A stretch of DNA of 62,520 bases from positions 1-62,520 of the forward strand of contig CADBKQ010000012.1 in the NCBI GenBank assembly GCA_902795275.1, written 5' to 3'. Below the pieces are notes generated by a model. It had not been told where the DNA came from. It saw only the letters and a list, made by a program, of their open reading frames with translations, and ran no database searches. Of this stretch, positions 46,643 through 55,364 are shown piece after piece. A program made the translations under genes and the position numbers. Numbering within the stretch: the stretch's first letter is position 1; each line of letters starts with the position of its first letter. This stretch comes from an uncultured Eubacteriales bacterium (GTDB lineage: Bacteria; Bacillota; Clostridia; Christensenellales; Aristaeellaceae).

Positions 46643-47644
46643 TCAGCCCTGCGAGCTGTTGTCAATATCTTCCGAAAGAAAAGCCATGAACTCCTCCACG
46701 GATTTGGCGCAGGCGTTGTTCGTAACGAGCTTTTCCACCTTGTAGTACAAGAGCTTCCGGCAGGCGAAGCGGAACAGGTCGTCGTCCCCCTCATCCCGGG
46801 GGATCTGGAACAGCATTTCCACGGCCCCGTCCAGTTCCGGTTCCGCGTTGATGGCCAACCACACGATGTACCGGCTGATGAACCGCACCGCCCGGCGCGC
46901 CGGCGTCAGATAGCCGGGATTGCTGGCCTCCAGAAAAGCCAAGGTATGCTTTGCGGAGGCTGCCGCGCTGGCCAGGTCCCGGGCGAGTTTCTCTTTGGAG
47001 ATTCGCTTGCCGACGCTGGACATGCCGCCGGTTTCGTAGTGATACAGAATCTCTTCCGTCTGATCGACGCTTTCCGCCAGCGAAAAGAACACGCTGGAAA
47101 AGAAGGTATCTTCGCCCATGTTGCAGTAGAAGGGGGAAATCTTCTCCAGCGCCCGCCGGATGAGCCTGCCGGAGTAAGCCCGTTTCCAGATGGCGGCGGT
47201 TTCCCGGCTCTCCAGAAAGGCCAGGAGCGGGTCGTCTGTGACCAGCGGAGGCTTGTCCCCCCAGTCCGGCTCCATCGCGAAGCCAAACCGCAGAATGTCC
47301 ACCGGATGCTCTGTCAGCTTCCGATGAAGGATTTCCAGCATGTCCTTCTCCACATAATCGTCGCTGTCCACAAAGAGGACATACTCTCCCCGGGCCTCTT
47401 TCATCCCGGTGATCCGGGCGGCTACCAGAGAGCCGTTCTTCTCATGCCGGAGGGAACGGAACCGCCCATCCGCCTGCTGGAATCCCTGCAGCATCGCCCA
47501 GGAACCGTCGGTGGACCCATCGTCCACGCAGATCACCTCAAAGTCCGGAAAGGTCTGCCCTCGCAATGTTTCCACGCACCGATCCATTTTTCCCACCTGG
47601 TTGCACACCGGGATCAAAATGCTGAAAAACGGTTTCACCATCAT
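46643..47644 (-). CDS. Family 2 glycosyltransferase
   Basis: 333 residues. FFSILIPVCNQVGKMDRCV, VDDGSTDGSWAM, FVDSDDYVEKDM, PFYCNMGEDTFFSSVFF. The full GT-A motif set is present. It lies 45 bp upstream of the esterase gene and 9 bp after the second GT2-GH3 gene. Third member of the paralogous GT2 set; donor and acceptor cannot be read from the sequence. Confidence 0.9.
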   Translation of the reverse strand: MMVKPFFSILIPVCNQVGKMDRCVETLRGQTFPDFEVICVDDGSTDGSWAMLQGFQQADGRFRSLRHEKNGSLVAARITGMKEARGEYVLFVDSDDYVEKDMLEILHRKLTEHPVDILRFGFAMEPDWGDKPPLVTDDPLLAFLESRETAAIWKRAYSGRLIRRALEKISPFYCNMGEDTFFSSVFFSLAESVDQTEEILYHYETGGMSSVGKRISKEKLARDLASAAASAKHTLAFLEASNPGYLTPARRAVRFISRYIVWLAINAEPELDGAVEMLFQIPRDEGDDDLFRFACRKLLYYKVEKLVTNNACAKSVEEFMAFLSEDIDNSSQG

Positions 47645-47653
47645 TCTCCTCCC

Positions 47654-50260
47654 TCATGCTTCAGTCGCCCGCAAAAAGCTCACCTGCTCCGGCTGCACAG
47701 CGATATGCAGCGGCCGCACCGCGTCCGGGGCCACCAGGAACCGCCCCGCCCGGGTCTCCGTGAAGAAATACATCGTCTGCTCCGACAGGATGCGCACCTG
47801 CGGCGCGGGAGCCGATCCCATGTTCCGCATCACACCATACTCAGCGCATTCCCGCCGCAGAATCTCATCCAGCGCCGCAGCAAGGGAAGGGGTGTCTTCC
47901 CGGGAGATGACGCCTTCCGCCGCCGGCTGAAGATACAGCACAAGTCCTTCCTCCGCTTCGCAGGTATATCCGTAATCCAGAGCGAGAACCCCCTGCTCCC
48001 GGCACAGGGCGCAGGCCGCGTCCCGCAGGGCTTCCGGCTGCAGCCGTGCGCCTCCCGTCATCAGAGACCGCCCAAAGTCCGCATAGGGCAGATAGCGGAT
48101 CGCGCCGTCCTCCGCCTTCCGCACCACCCGGATGTACCGTTCCGTATCATACCGGTACAGCCCAGCCAGGTTGGTCACATACAGCCGGTACAGCCTTCCT
48201 TCTTTCGCCTCGGCGGGCAGAATCAGTTCGGCGTTCTTCGCGGCTCCGGCATCCGCCAGTTCATAAAAACCGCCTTTTGTGTTCAGGAGGAACGTGCCAT
48301 CATCGCCCGCAACGCCCAGCATGGCTTCGGGGATCATGTCCACCGCCCGGAACCGGATGCCCTCCGCATACCGGGACAAAAGATCGGTGTAGAAGCTGAA
48401 TTCATCCGTATACCGGGCGGTGATCCGGGTAAGAACGGGCCAGATATCCTGCAGACCGGAGAAGCTTGCGGCTCCTTTTCGAATTTTCGCCGCCCGTTCC
48501 GGATTCGCCTTGATGGCTGCCTGACCCGCTGCGGGCGAGGGAGCGTACTCCGCGCCGGAAATGGTTCCGTGTTCCAGGTCGTCGCACAGCTGCGCCAGAT
48601 TCTTCTGGATAAAGTCCATCATCCGGAGAATGCTGTAGGTGTTCGGCGCGAAAATCTGGGTCAGTTTTTCCTCCGCCAGCGCATACAAAACCCGCACATA
48701 ATACCCCGCCGAACCATCGTCGCTCAGGATGAACCCGGGCATGACCAGCCGGGAGGTTTCGTTCCAGGCCGAAGGATCCCGGTGTTCCAGATAGCTTTGG
48801 AGCACCGCCGCGTACACGGAACAGGAGGAGGTGTTGTCGTTGTAGCTGACCCGCTGGAACAGCTGGTCGAACAGGGGAAAGGTCACCTGTCCCCGGAAAG
48901 CGTCGTCCAGCGCGTCAAAGTAGGTGGCCAGATGGCTGTCCGTCACCGGCAGCATGCGCAGCCGGTCGTCCCCGATCAGGAAACGGAGATAAAACCGCAC
49001 CGGCTCCCGCACAAACACCGAGGACTCGCCGATGCGGGAGGTCAGCGCCATCAGGGGGCGGTAGGTTTCATGGTTTGAAACCGGAACCATGGCCCGGAAT
49101 CCGCGTACGGTGATGATATCGTTGAAGTGGTAGCGCTCGCCCATGTCCGACGCCACGTTTCTTTCCAGAATTTCCCGCAGCACGGTCATGTCCACAGGCT
49201 GCATCTGGAAGGAAGGGTCGTTGGGCAGCAGGGAGTCGCTGTCCTCGCCGTTGGCCCATTTTTCCGGATGCAGCAGGTAGTCCCGCACGGTGTAGTACCG
49301 TTCGTGAACCGCCTTCTCGGAATAAAGCTTTGACACCCGGATGGGCTTCATCATCTCCAGATAGGGTTCCAGAATCTCCCTGATGCGGATTCGGTCGGCC
49401 AGCGTCAGGGAGGGCGTGCCCATCATGAAGCGCATCTCCGTGTAGAACATCCCGCCCATGATGGCGTCCATATAAAATCCGTATTTCAGCCCGGTATCGA
49501 AGATTTGTTTGAAGCCGATGGCATACTGAATCAGTTCGCTGGGCGTCTTTTCGACCTTCTGCACCAGGGACTCGCTGTTGATGAAATAGTGATACCCGAT
49601 CATCTGGGGCAGATAGCACAGCCGCCGCACATGGCCGTAGGCTTCCAGGTTGAACAGGTAATCCTCGGCAAAATAGGCTTTCTCATCGAACCAGACGTTG
49701 TTTTCCCGCAGGAAAGCCGCGTCGTAGATTCGGGAGGTCACCAGCCCCCACACGCCGCTGAACAGCTTTTCGTTGTCCCAGTTCCGATCCCGGTCAATGA
49801 TGATTTCGGGATAGGTCTGGTTCCACAGCACAATTTCCGTCATAGGAATGGTGTTGCTGTTCTCCCGCTCATATTCCCGCCGGAACCACACGATCTGGGC
49901 TCCGGAGGACTGCATGTGCTCCACAGCCTCCTTCATGCACCAGGGGGTAAAGCTGTCGTCCGCGTCCAGGAATCCCAGGATCCGGGAGGTGATCAAGCGC
50001 ATCCCGTGGTTGCGGGGACTGGATGGGGTGTGCATGTCGTTGCGGATGATCTCTGTCCGCACGTTGTCCATTCCCCGCACCAGTTCCATGGCGCCGTCGA
50101 TATACCGCTGTTCGCAGTTGTGGAAGACAATGATCCATTCGATGTTCTCAAAGCCCAGCGTCTGATTTTTCATGGATTCCACGGCGGAACGAAAGACCTC
50201 CGTCCGCACGTTGTGGAAGGGGGTGACGATGGAAATGATGTATTCTTTCATTTTTCGCAT
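47654..50260 (-). CDS. GT2-GH3 fusion protein (copy b)
   Basis: 868 residues. N-terminal GT2 (ISIVTPFHNVRTEVFRSAV; DxD-type GFLDADDSF) with FHNCEQRY in place of DDGS, as in copy a. C-terminal GH3-like region ~390-868: RYHFND, LIGDDRLRMLPVT where the ATP loop should be, GGFYEL, and TNLAGLYRYDTERYIRV, where the ribose-binding Asp is Glu. The gene likely begins at 50260 or 50251; AAAGGA lies close upstream of both. Paralogue of the 31320 gene, 15 kb away in the same orientation. Confidence 0.8.
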   Translation of the reverse strand: MRKMKEYIISIVTPFHNVRTEVFRSAVESMKNQTLGFENIEWIIVFHNCEQRYIDGAMELVRGMDNVRTEIIRNDMHTPSSPRNHGMRLITSRILGFLDADDSFTPWCMKEAVEHMQSSGAQIVWFRREYERENSNTIPMTEIVLWNQTYPEIIIDRDRNWDNEKLFSGVWGLVTSRIYDAAFLRENNVWFDEKAYFAEDYLFNLEAYGHVRRLCYLPQMIGYHYFINSESLVQKVEKTPSELIQYAIGFKQIFDTGLKYGFYMDAIMGGMFYTEMRFMMGTPSLTLADRIRIREILEPYLEMMKPIRVSKLYSEKAVHERYYTVRDYLLHPEKWANGEDSDSLLPNDPSFQMQPVDMTVLREILERNVASDMGERYHFNDIITVRGFRAMVPVSNHETYRPLMALTSRIGESSVFVREPVRFYLRFLIGDDRLRMLPVTDSHLATYFDALDDAFRGQVTFPLFDQLFQRVSYNDNTSSCSVYAAVLQSYLEHRDPSAWNETSRLVMPGFILSDDGSAGYYVRVLYALAEEKLTQIFAPNTYSILRMMDFIQKNLAQLCDDLEHGTISGAEYAPSPAAGQAAIKANPERAAKIRKGAASFSGLQDIWPVLTRITARYTDEFSFYTDLLSRYAEGIRFRAVDMIPEAMLGVAGDDGTFLLNTKGGFYELADAGAAKNAELILPAEAKEGRLYRLYVTNLAGLYRYDTERYIRVVRKAEDGAIRYLPYADFGRSLMTGGARLQPEALRDAACALCREQGVLALDYGYTCEAEEGLVLYLQPAAEGVISREDTPSLAAALDEILRRECAEYGVMRNMGSAPAPQVRILSEQTMYFFTETRAGRFLVAPDAVRPLHIAVQPEQVSFLRATEA

Positions 50261-50288
50261 CCATCCTTTCGGTTGTCGATTCTGTTTC

Positions 50289-51296
50289 TCAGTTCCCCGC
50301 CTTTGCCGGTTTCTTCCGAACACTGAAGAAGCACCATCCGAAGGCGATCGCGCAGCTGACGGCGCAAACCCCCAGGAAAGCAACGGTTCCCACCGCGCTG
50401 CCATAGATCTTCCCCCACAGGAACTGCACCAGCACATGAATCAGATAAATCACCATGCTGGCTCTCCGCAGCGTGCGGAAGAATGCGGGATTCCCGCCAA
50501 CAGGAATCGAAAAGACCAGCGCGATAAACGCGATATGCAGTGGGATGGCCAGGGGCGCCCAGTTATACTTGAGGGTGCCGGCCGCCCACAGGAGCAGGAA
50601 CGCAATCAGCCGCACGGGCCATTTCACTTTCTCCCGCAGCACGTCTTCATACCGGGCGAAGAGGACGCCCAGGAAGCAGTAGAAGGGAGCTGTGAACATC
50701 TCCCACCGGAAGGTCTCCAGAATGTTGCCCATGAAGGGCTCCTGGCTGGTCAGAGGAAAGTAATTGGCGAAAAGCCGCACGCCGTAGAGCAGCAGGGCGA
50801 CGGGGAGAAAAACCCACATTTTTTCCGTCTGCCGTCCGAAGATGAACATCATCAGCAGCAGGGAAAGAAACAGGGCCAGCAAAAACCACAGATGAATGGA
50901 AGCCGAACTTCCGCCCAGGAACAGGGAAAGAATCACAGCCCAGGCGGTATTGACGGGAGAGGCACCGGCCGCCAGAAAGATCCATACCGTGAAGGGGGTA
51001 TAGACCAGCATCCAAATCAGATACATCCGGAAAATGCGCCGGGCGTTCTTTTCCATCAGCAGAAGATTGGATTCAGAATTCCGCGCCCAGTCGATTTTTT
51101 TCGCCATGAAGAAGGTAGACGCCGCAAAGAAAAATGGAACCATGCACTTTGCCAGGGCATAGAACGCGGTGGCAAATGCGGATATCCCCGCAGGATTGTC
51201 CAGGAACAGGTTGGTATGGATGGCGATGATAAACAGGGAAGCGACCCACTTGAACAGGTCGAGGTTGTTATACCGGGGCGGTTGTGCTTTGCTCAC
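50289..51296 (-). CDS. Acyltransferase 3 family membrane protein
   Basis: 335 residues with about 9-10 membrane spans. Family 3 acyltransferase pattern: NNLDLFKWVASLFIIAIHTN, where the His in the first span is the expected catalytic residue, and a later HLWFLLALF. Such enzymes O-acylate sugars of exopolysaccharides and glycolipids. GTG start at 51296 follows AAGGGGG by 7 bases; an ATG eight codons earlier contains that site. First gene of the cluster. Confidence 0.87.
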   Translation of the reverse strand: MSKAQPPRYNNLDLFKWVASLFIIAIHTNLFLDNPAGISAFATAFYALAKCMVPFFFAASTFFMAKKIDWARNSESNLLLMEKNARRIFRMYLIWMLVYTPFTVWIFLAAGASPVNTAWAVILSLFLGGSSASIHLWFLLALFLSLLLMMFIFGRQTEKMWVFLPVALLLYGVRLFANYFPLTSQEPFMGNILETFRWEMFTAPFYCFLGVLFARYEDVLREKVKWPVRLIAFLLLWAAGTLKYNWAPLAIPLHIAFIALVFSIPVGGNPAFFRTLRRASMVIYLIHVLVQFLWGKIYGSAVGTVAFLGVCAVSCAIAFGWCFFSVRKKPAKAGN

Positions 51297-51335
51297 AGGG
51301 CAGTCCCCCTTCTTTTGCATCAGCGGTCATTTTAT

Positions 51336-51399
51336 TCTATATCCAATTCAAGGAAAAAATCCAAAACCGGTTTACAACCGGCGCGGAAAAGGCTATGAT
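51336..51399. promoter_or_regulatory. Divergent promoters: cluster versus STAS gene
   Basis: Minus strand (cluster): TTGGAT (51359-51364), 17-bp spacer, TATAGA (51336-51341). Plus strand (STAS): TTTACA (51371-51376), 17-bp spacer, TATGAT (51394-51399). The two -35 elements are 6 bp apart. Confidence 0.6.
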
Positions 51400-51430
51400 A
51401 GGAGGAGAAAACCGAGCGGGAGGAAGAACG

Positions 51431-51739
51431 ATGAACGTACTGACATTGACCCCAAACAGAGATGGAGACAAACTGGTGATCGAGGTGTCCGGCCGGGTGG
51501 ACACAAATACGGCGCCGCAGCTGGAAAGCGACGTGCTGTCCAGGCTGGACGGAGTGAAGGAACTGACGCTGGACTTTGGCAAAGTGGAATATATCTCTTC
51601 GGCCGGCCTTCGGGTGCTGATCGTCTTCCAGAAGAAAATGAACGCCGGAAAGGGCAGGCTGACAGTGTGCCATGTGTCTGACCTGCTCATGGATATTTTC
51701 AACGCGACAGGGCTTACGGATTTTATTAAGGTCACGTAA
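51431..51739 (+). CDS. STAS-domain anti-sigma-factor antagonist
   Basis: 102 residues, one STAS domain. GDKLVIEVSGRVDTNTAPQLE at the start and the phosphorylation-site motif YISSAGLRVL in the middle match the SpoIIAA/RsbV class. Such proteins bind anti-sigma kinases when dephosphorylated and so free a sigma factor. Start follows GGGAGGAAGAACG. The phosphatase gene that follows is broken. It faces the biosynthetic cluster across a divergent promoter; a control link is possible but unproven. Confidence 0.92.
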   Translation: MNVLTLTPNRDGDKLVIEVSGRVDTNTAPQLESDVLSRLDGVKELTLDFGKVEYISSAGLRVLIVFQKKMNAGKGRLTVCHVSDLLMDIFNATGLTDFIKVT

Positions 51740-51741
51740 CC

Positions 51742-52113
51742 GGGAGGGCGCGGAGGCGTCCCATGCGAAAGCGCTGTTGGTTCAGCTGATTGCCGGTTCC
51801 ACTCGATTCGGCGGCTCTCCGGCTGAAATAATGCGCCATGTGAACGAGCGGGTTTGCGCCGAAAACCGGGACAATATGTTCGTGACAGTGTGGATGGGCG
51901 TCCTGGAAACCAGCACGGGACGTCTTACCTGCTGCAACGCGGGACATGAAGCCCCTGTGATCGGCAAGGCCGGCGGAACCTTTGCCCGCGTGGAGGATCA
52001 TCATCCACGCCCAGGGAGCTGTTGGAAGCCGTGCGTGAAGCGGCGCTGGACTTTACCGGCGAAGCGCCTCCGTTCGATGATCTCACGATGCTGTGTCTCC
52101 GCTGGACAGGGTA
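51742..52113 (+). pseudogene. Broken PP2C/SpoIIE-type phosphatase
   Basis: In one frame: LLVQLIAGSTRFGGSPAEIM, then DNMFVTVWMGVLETSTGRL and NAGHEAPVIGKAGG, typical of SpoIIE/RsbU-like PP2C phosphatases. In another frame just after (from about 52013): ELLEAVREAALDF and PPFDDLTMLCLRW, the family C-terminus. The N-terminal third and the ~40-60 residues between the two parts are missing, so at least two deletions, one changing frame, have destroyed the gene. It begins 2 bp after the STAS stop, a usual partner arrangement. Confidence 0.85.
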
Positions 52114-52722
52114 AATGTGCGCCTTTCACCATTTCCAAACCGGTGAAAGGCGCGTTATTTTGTCCAGAATGTTCCTATTGTCCGCAGCTCTGTTACAGGT
52201 TTTTACTTTCTTGATAGAAAATATTATAGGATAAAGAATGATTAAATGGCAAAAACGGTGATGTGATTTACATCATTGATCAATATAATTCAGCAAATTC
52301 GTTAGTTCTGGCAGGTACAACTATTAAACTTCAATTATCGACGAAAAAGTCAGATTCTCAAACTTCCCACCCCAAAATCTGCCTGAAGCTCAGACATCGA
52401 CAGCGGTGGCTTACAAAAAAGTATCAGATACTAAAATGATGTCAGAACCTATTGGACTCAAAACTGCCCCCGCTGGTCATTGAACAATTTGAAAAACTTG
52501 TGAACCACCTGGAATCTGTATTTTCCAAATTCATTCAATAGCGTTTGTGTGGTGCGCAAAAAAGATAATTTCGGGGAGTTCCCATGAAATCCCCTTCCTG
52601 TGGGTTTGCGATTTGACGATCCAACTGTTACCTGAGTGGTAATGAAACGGAAGCTGGTGAAAAACAGGAAATGTATAAAAACCTGCGCTTTGCGCATCCT
52701 GATACCGAAAGGGGAGATGAGG
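52114..52722. other. Gene-poor, AT-richer stretch with decayed sequence
   Basis: 609 bp between the broken phosphatase and the spoIIR-like gene, visibly richer in A and T than its surroundings. It has no intact gene I can support. A minus-strand frame (52458-52697) is open for 79 codons (ending NEFGKYRFQVVHKFFKLF), has no ribosome-binding site and no family I recognise. A minus-strand stub, LSMSELQADFGVGSLRI, ends near 52345. Both could be transposase debris, but I cannot show it. Confidence 0.5.
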
Positions 52723-53181
52723 ATGCGCAGGGCGCGGCTGTTTGCGGGGATGATCCTATGTGTGTATTTTCTGGGCTTCGATACGTGTGCAACAGCGGAG
52801 GAGCGCTGGTATTACCGCGTGATCGCCCGGGACGATACACCGCAGGCGCAGGAAGAAAAAATCCGGGTGCGGGACGCGGTGCTGTCCTTCTGCCCGGAAA
52901 CGGCGAAGGAGCTGCCAGCCGCTTATCCAACGATGAAAGAAGCGGCGGAGAGCGTGGCTCCCTGCCGCATGGAGATCAAAACCTGGTCGCCGGATACGAA
53001 AATGCCCCCGGCTCCCACCGTGTATATCACCATCGGGGAAGGCCGGGGGCGGAATTGCTGGGGCGTGCTGTACGCCGATTCGCTGCTGATGGCGAAGGCG
53101 GAGGAGAGTCCGGAGGAGCCGGAACGGGTGGAATTTGTCTGGCCCTTCTGGAGCTGGCTCCTCAGCCTGTTCGGCTTATAA
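52723..53181 (+). CDS. spoIIR: Short SpoIIR-like sporulation protein
   Basis: 152 residues. A signal anchor (about 7-25), then the SpoIIR pattern: [25 protein letters not shown], a central helical part, and [13 protein letters not shown] near the end (relatives: GEGxGKNWWCVLFPP). SpoIIR is secreted from the forespore and triggers SpoIIGA to process pro-SigmaE. At 152 residues it is shorter than the usual ~200 and lacks part of the middle. ATG 52723 follows GGGGAG at 6-7 bases. It converges on mntP with overlapping stops. Confidence 0.72.
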   Translation: MRRARLFAGMILCVYFLGFDTCATAEERWYYRVIARDDTPQAQEEKIRVRDAVLSFCPETAKELPAAYPTMKEAAESVAPCRMEIKTWSPDTKMPPAPTVYITIGEGRGRNCWGVLYADSLLMAKAEESPEEPERVEFVWPFWSWLLSLFGL

Positions 53182-53739
53182 AACGCCCAGGTGCTCCAGC
53201 AGGATTTTGACGCCCAGCAGAATCAGGATCACGCCGCCGATGAATTCCGCTTTCTTTTCGTACTTCGCGCCGAACACGCTGCCGACCTTCACGCCGATCA
53301 TAGACAGGATGCAGGTGGTCACGCCGATGAGCGCCACGGACGTCCAGATGTTCACGTCCAGGAACGCGAATGTCACGCCCACGGCCAGGGCGTCGATGCT
53401 GGTGGCGACGGCCAGCACCAGCATGGAGCGGAAGGACAGGGCGCTGTCCGTTTCCGGTTCGTCCTTGTCAAACACCGCTTCCCGGATCATGTTGCCGCCG
53501 ATCAGGATCAACAGGCCGAAAGCGATCCAGTGGTCGTATGCGGCGATGGCGTCCTTGAACTGCGCGCCCAGGAAGTATCCGATCACGGGCATCAGCGCCT
53601 GGAACCCGCCGAACCACAGGCCCACAATCAGGGCATGCTTGAACTGGATTTTTTTAAGCGCCAGGCCCTTGCAGATGGACACGGCGAAGGCGTCCATGGA
53701 CAGGCCCACGGCCAGCAGAAACAAGGATAAAAAATCCAT
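53176..53739 (-). CDS. mntP: Manganese efflux pump MntP
   Basis: 187 residues, six membrane spans in two three-helix repeats. The family residues [13 protein letters not shown] in span 1 and the matching [14 protein letters not shown] in span 4 line the Mn2+ path. MntP exports excess Mn2+. A strong hairpin ends only 12 bases upstream of the ATG, right before the GAGGTG ribosome-binding site. Stop overlaps the spoIIR-like stop by 6 bases on the opposite strand. Confidence 0.95.
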   Translation of the reverse strand: MDFLSLFLLAVGLSMDAFAVSICKGLALKKIQFKHALIVGLWFGGFQALMPVIGYFLGAQFKDAIAAYDHWIAFGLLILIGGNMIREAVFDKDEPETDSALSFRSMLVLAVATSIDALAVGVTFAFLDVNIWTSVALIGVTTCILSMIGVKVGSVFGAKYEKKAEFIGGVILILLGVKILLEHLGVL

Positions 53740-53750
53740 GCTGTCACCTC

Positions 53751-53791
53751 GAAAGAAAAGCCCATGAACCGCAATGCCGGTTATGGGCTTT
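53751..53791 (-). terminator. Terminator-like hairpin in the mntP leader
   Basis: Minus strand: AAAGCCCATAACCG pairs with CGGTTCATGGGCTTT (near-perfect, 13-14 bp), followed by TTCTTTC. It would end yajC transcripts, and lies so close to mntP that it could act as an attenuator. The conserved core of the Mn2+ riboswitch (yybP-ykoY) that often precedes mntP is not visible. Confidence 0.7.
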
Positions 53792-53798
53792 GGTGTTT

Positions 53799-53894
53799 TA
53801 GGGATTAGGGATTAGGAATTAGGGATTAGGGGTCAGGGGCATTTGGCAACGGAACATGAATACCTATTGCCTCGTGCCTTTTGCCTATTGCCTC
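53799..53894. repeat. Heptamer-repeat element 7, arms of different heptamers
   Basis: Left arm 53799-53840 is AGGGATT-type (six units). Right arm 53863-53894, read inverted, is AGGCAAT-type (AGGCAAT, AGGCAAA, AGGCACG, AGGCAAT), so the arms match only in part. The right arm ends 1 base from the yajC stop codon. Confidence 0.8.
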
Positions 53895-53895
53895 A

Positions 53896-54315
53896 TTAAG
53901 CCAGAATCTCGCCTTCGTTTTCCACGGAGACCTCTTCCACCTGCCGGACGGCCCAGCGGGCGATGGTCATTTCCATGGGCGCGCCGCCCTTCTGGCCCAC
54001 GGCCAGGGTGATGGTGTCGTCCTTGATGGCAGTGATGGTGCCGTAGATGCCGCCGATGGTGGTAATCCGATCGCCATGCTTTAAATTATTCAGCATTTCC
54101 TTGACCTGCTTGTCCTTCTTGCGCTGGGGACGGATGAGCATGAAATAGAAAATCGCGCCCATCGCCACCAGGGGCAGCGCCATTTGCAGGATCGCGGCCA
54201 CGGGGGACATTTCCGCCATCTGCTCAGCGCCTTGAGCGGCGCCCGCCGCAGTGCCCGCGGCAGCGGCTTCTTCGGCCAGCGCGGAGGAAATACCGAACAG
54301 GAATTCATTGATCAT
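53896..54315 (-). CDS. yajC: Preprotein translocase subunit YajC
   Basis: 139 residues. A variable Ala/Glu-rich N-terminus, one membrane span (about 45-62), then the YajC hallmark FYFMLIRPQRKKDKQVKEML and an Hfq-like beta domain (LKHGDRITTIGGIYGTI). It associates with SecDF to assist protein export. The N-terminal segment is longer than usual and carries AEEAAAAGTAAG. ATG 54315 follows AAAGGCGG. It follows the Lgt-like gene by 34 bp. secD/secF are not in the window. Confidence 0.93.
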   Translation of the reverse strand: MINEFLFGISSALAEEAAAAGTAAGAAQGAEQMAEMSPVAAILQMALPLVAMGAIFYFMLIRPQRKKDKQVKEMLNNLKHGDRITTIGGIYGTITAIKDDTITLAVGQKGGAPMEMTIARWAVRQVEEVSVENEGEILA

Positions 54316-54349
54316 GGGTGTTAAACCGCCTTTCAATCAAAAAGTGTAC

Positions 54350-55336
54350 TCAATCATTATATAATGATTTTTCGTTTGTGTAAACCCCAAATTCCGCTTT
54401 CTGAAAAATTTGCGCATAGGCCACTCGGCCGATGCCAAAGGAACAGCAGGCCATGATGAGATACCCGGCCCACACCGGCAGATCCCGGAGGATTTTGCCG
54501 TCGAAGGAAAACTCGATAGCAACAACAATGCCGGAGCATACGGCGACAGCCAGCCAGCACAGCGCTGCGCTTTTTGGTTTCAGGCCCTGCCTGCTCCGCA
54601 ATCGGCGAACCACGGCAAAGAGCATCAGGCCCAGAATCACGATCAGGGCGGTCAGCTGGCTCACGCGCACGAACAGCCAGCGCAGGCAGTGATCCCGCCG
54701 CAGGCTTTCCAGGGTGATCTGGCAGGCGGAGTACAGCAGCAGGAACAGCCGCGCGGTGTCGCCCGCGGGACGCTTTTTCCGTTTGAGAATCACCGCAATG
54801 ATCAAGGCAGTTATGCCCTCCAGCACGAACACCGCCCAGTTCCACACCTCGTAATCCGGGCGGTACACGGCGAAGGGGAAGCGGCAGAAGAACTCGGTTT
54901 CCACATAAGGCCCTATGCCCTCGCCGCTGAAATATTCCGCGAACCGGGCCAGCCCGATGGTCAGCGCGGCGGGCGCGGCCAGGGCGTCCAGCAGCGAAGC
55001 GACGGAAACTCGGCTCCATTTTCCGGCAATCAGCGCCGCCAGCGCCACGCCTGCCACAGCGCCCCAAAGAGCAAAGCCGCCGTCCCACAGCCGCAGCAGC
55101 GCGTCGAAACCCATTTCTTCATAATAGAAAAAGTTGCCGATAAAGTGGAACAGCCTTGCACCAACCAGACCCATGGGCAGCGAAAGCAATGCTGTGCGCC
55201 ACAGGGCGTCGGCGCTGAATCCTTTTTTCCGTCCGTCCAGGAAAAAGCACAGAAGCCCCGCGCCCAGCGAAATCACCAGGCACAGGGCGTATGCGGTCAC
55301 GGGCAGGCCAAAGACAGAGAAGATTGTCGATTCCAT
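54350..55336 (-). CDS. Divergent Lgt-family membrane protein
   Basis: 328 residues, about eight membrane spans. It has the fold marks of prolipoprotein diacylglyceryl transferase: GLVGARLFHFIGN, GGFALWGAVAG, IGLARFAEYFSGEGIG, and LESLRRDHCLRW. Compared with E. coli Lgt, the essential His (in GGxSxHGG) is Trp and the Asn of the signature is Glu, while the Arg and Glu of the signature remain. So it may transfer something other than a diacylglyceryl group, or be inactive. A canonical Lgt must be encoded elsewhere, since lipoproteins are present. Confidence 0.75.
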   Translation of the reverse strand: MESTIFSVFGLPVTAYALCLVISLGAGLLCFFLDGRKKGFSADALWRTALLSLPMGLVGARLFHFIGNFFYYEEMGFDALLRLWDGGFALWGAVAGVALAALIAGKWSRVSVASLLDALAAPAALTIGLARFAEYFSGEGIGPYVETEFFCRFPFAVYRPDYEVWNWAVFVLEGITALIIAVILKRKKRPAGDTARLFLLLYSACQITLESLRRDHCLRWLFVRVSQLTALIVILGLMLFAVVRRLRSRQGLKPKSAALCWLAVAVCSGIVVAIEFSFDGKILRDLPVWAGYLIMACCSFGIGRVAYAQIFQKAEFGVYTNEKSLYND

Positions 55337-55364
55337 ATGGTTTCCCTTCTTATGCCGAGAAAAC

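Noticed and set aside
44279..49078. Plus-strand open frame of about 1600 codons across the glycosyltransferase genes
   Set aside because: It is antisense to five well-supported genes, its translation is low-complexity (rich in Gly, His, Arg, Gln, Val), and it has no domain or ribosome-binding site. It results from high GC in the third codon position.
52458..52697. Minus-strand frame of 79 codons as a gene
   Set aside because: No ribosome-binding site, no recognisable family, and it overlaps the start of the spoIIR-like gene. Kept only as possible debris.
53740..53894. yybP-ykoY manganese riboswitch before mntP
   Set aside because: Expected from gene context, but I could not find the conserved core sequence; only a terminator-like hairpin is visible.
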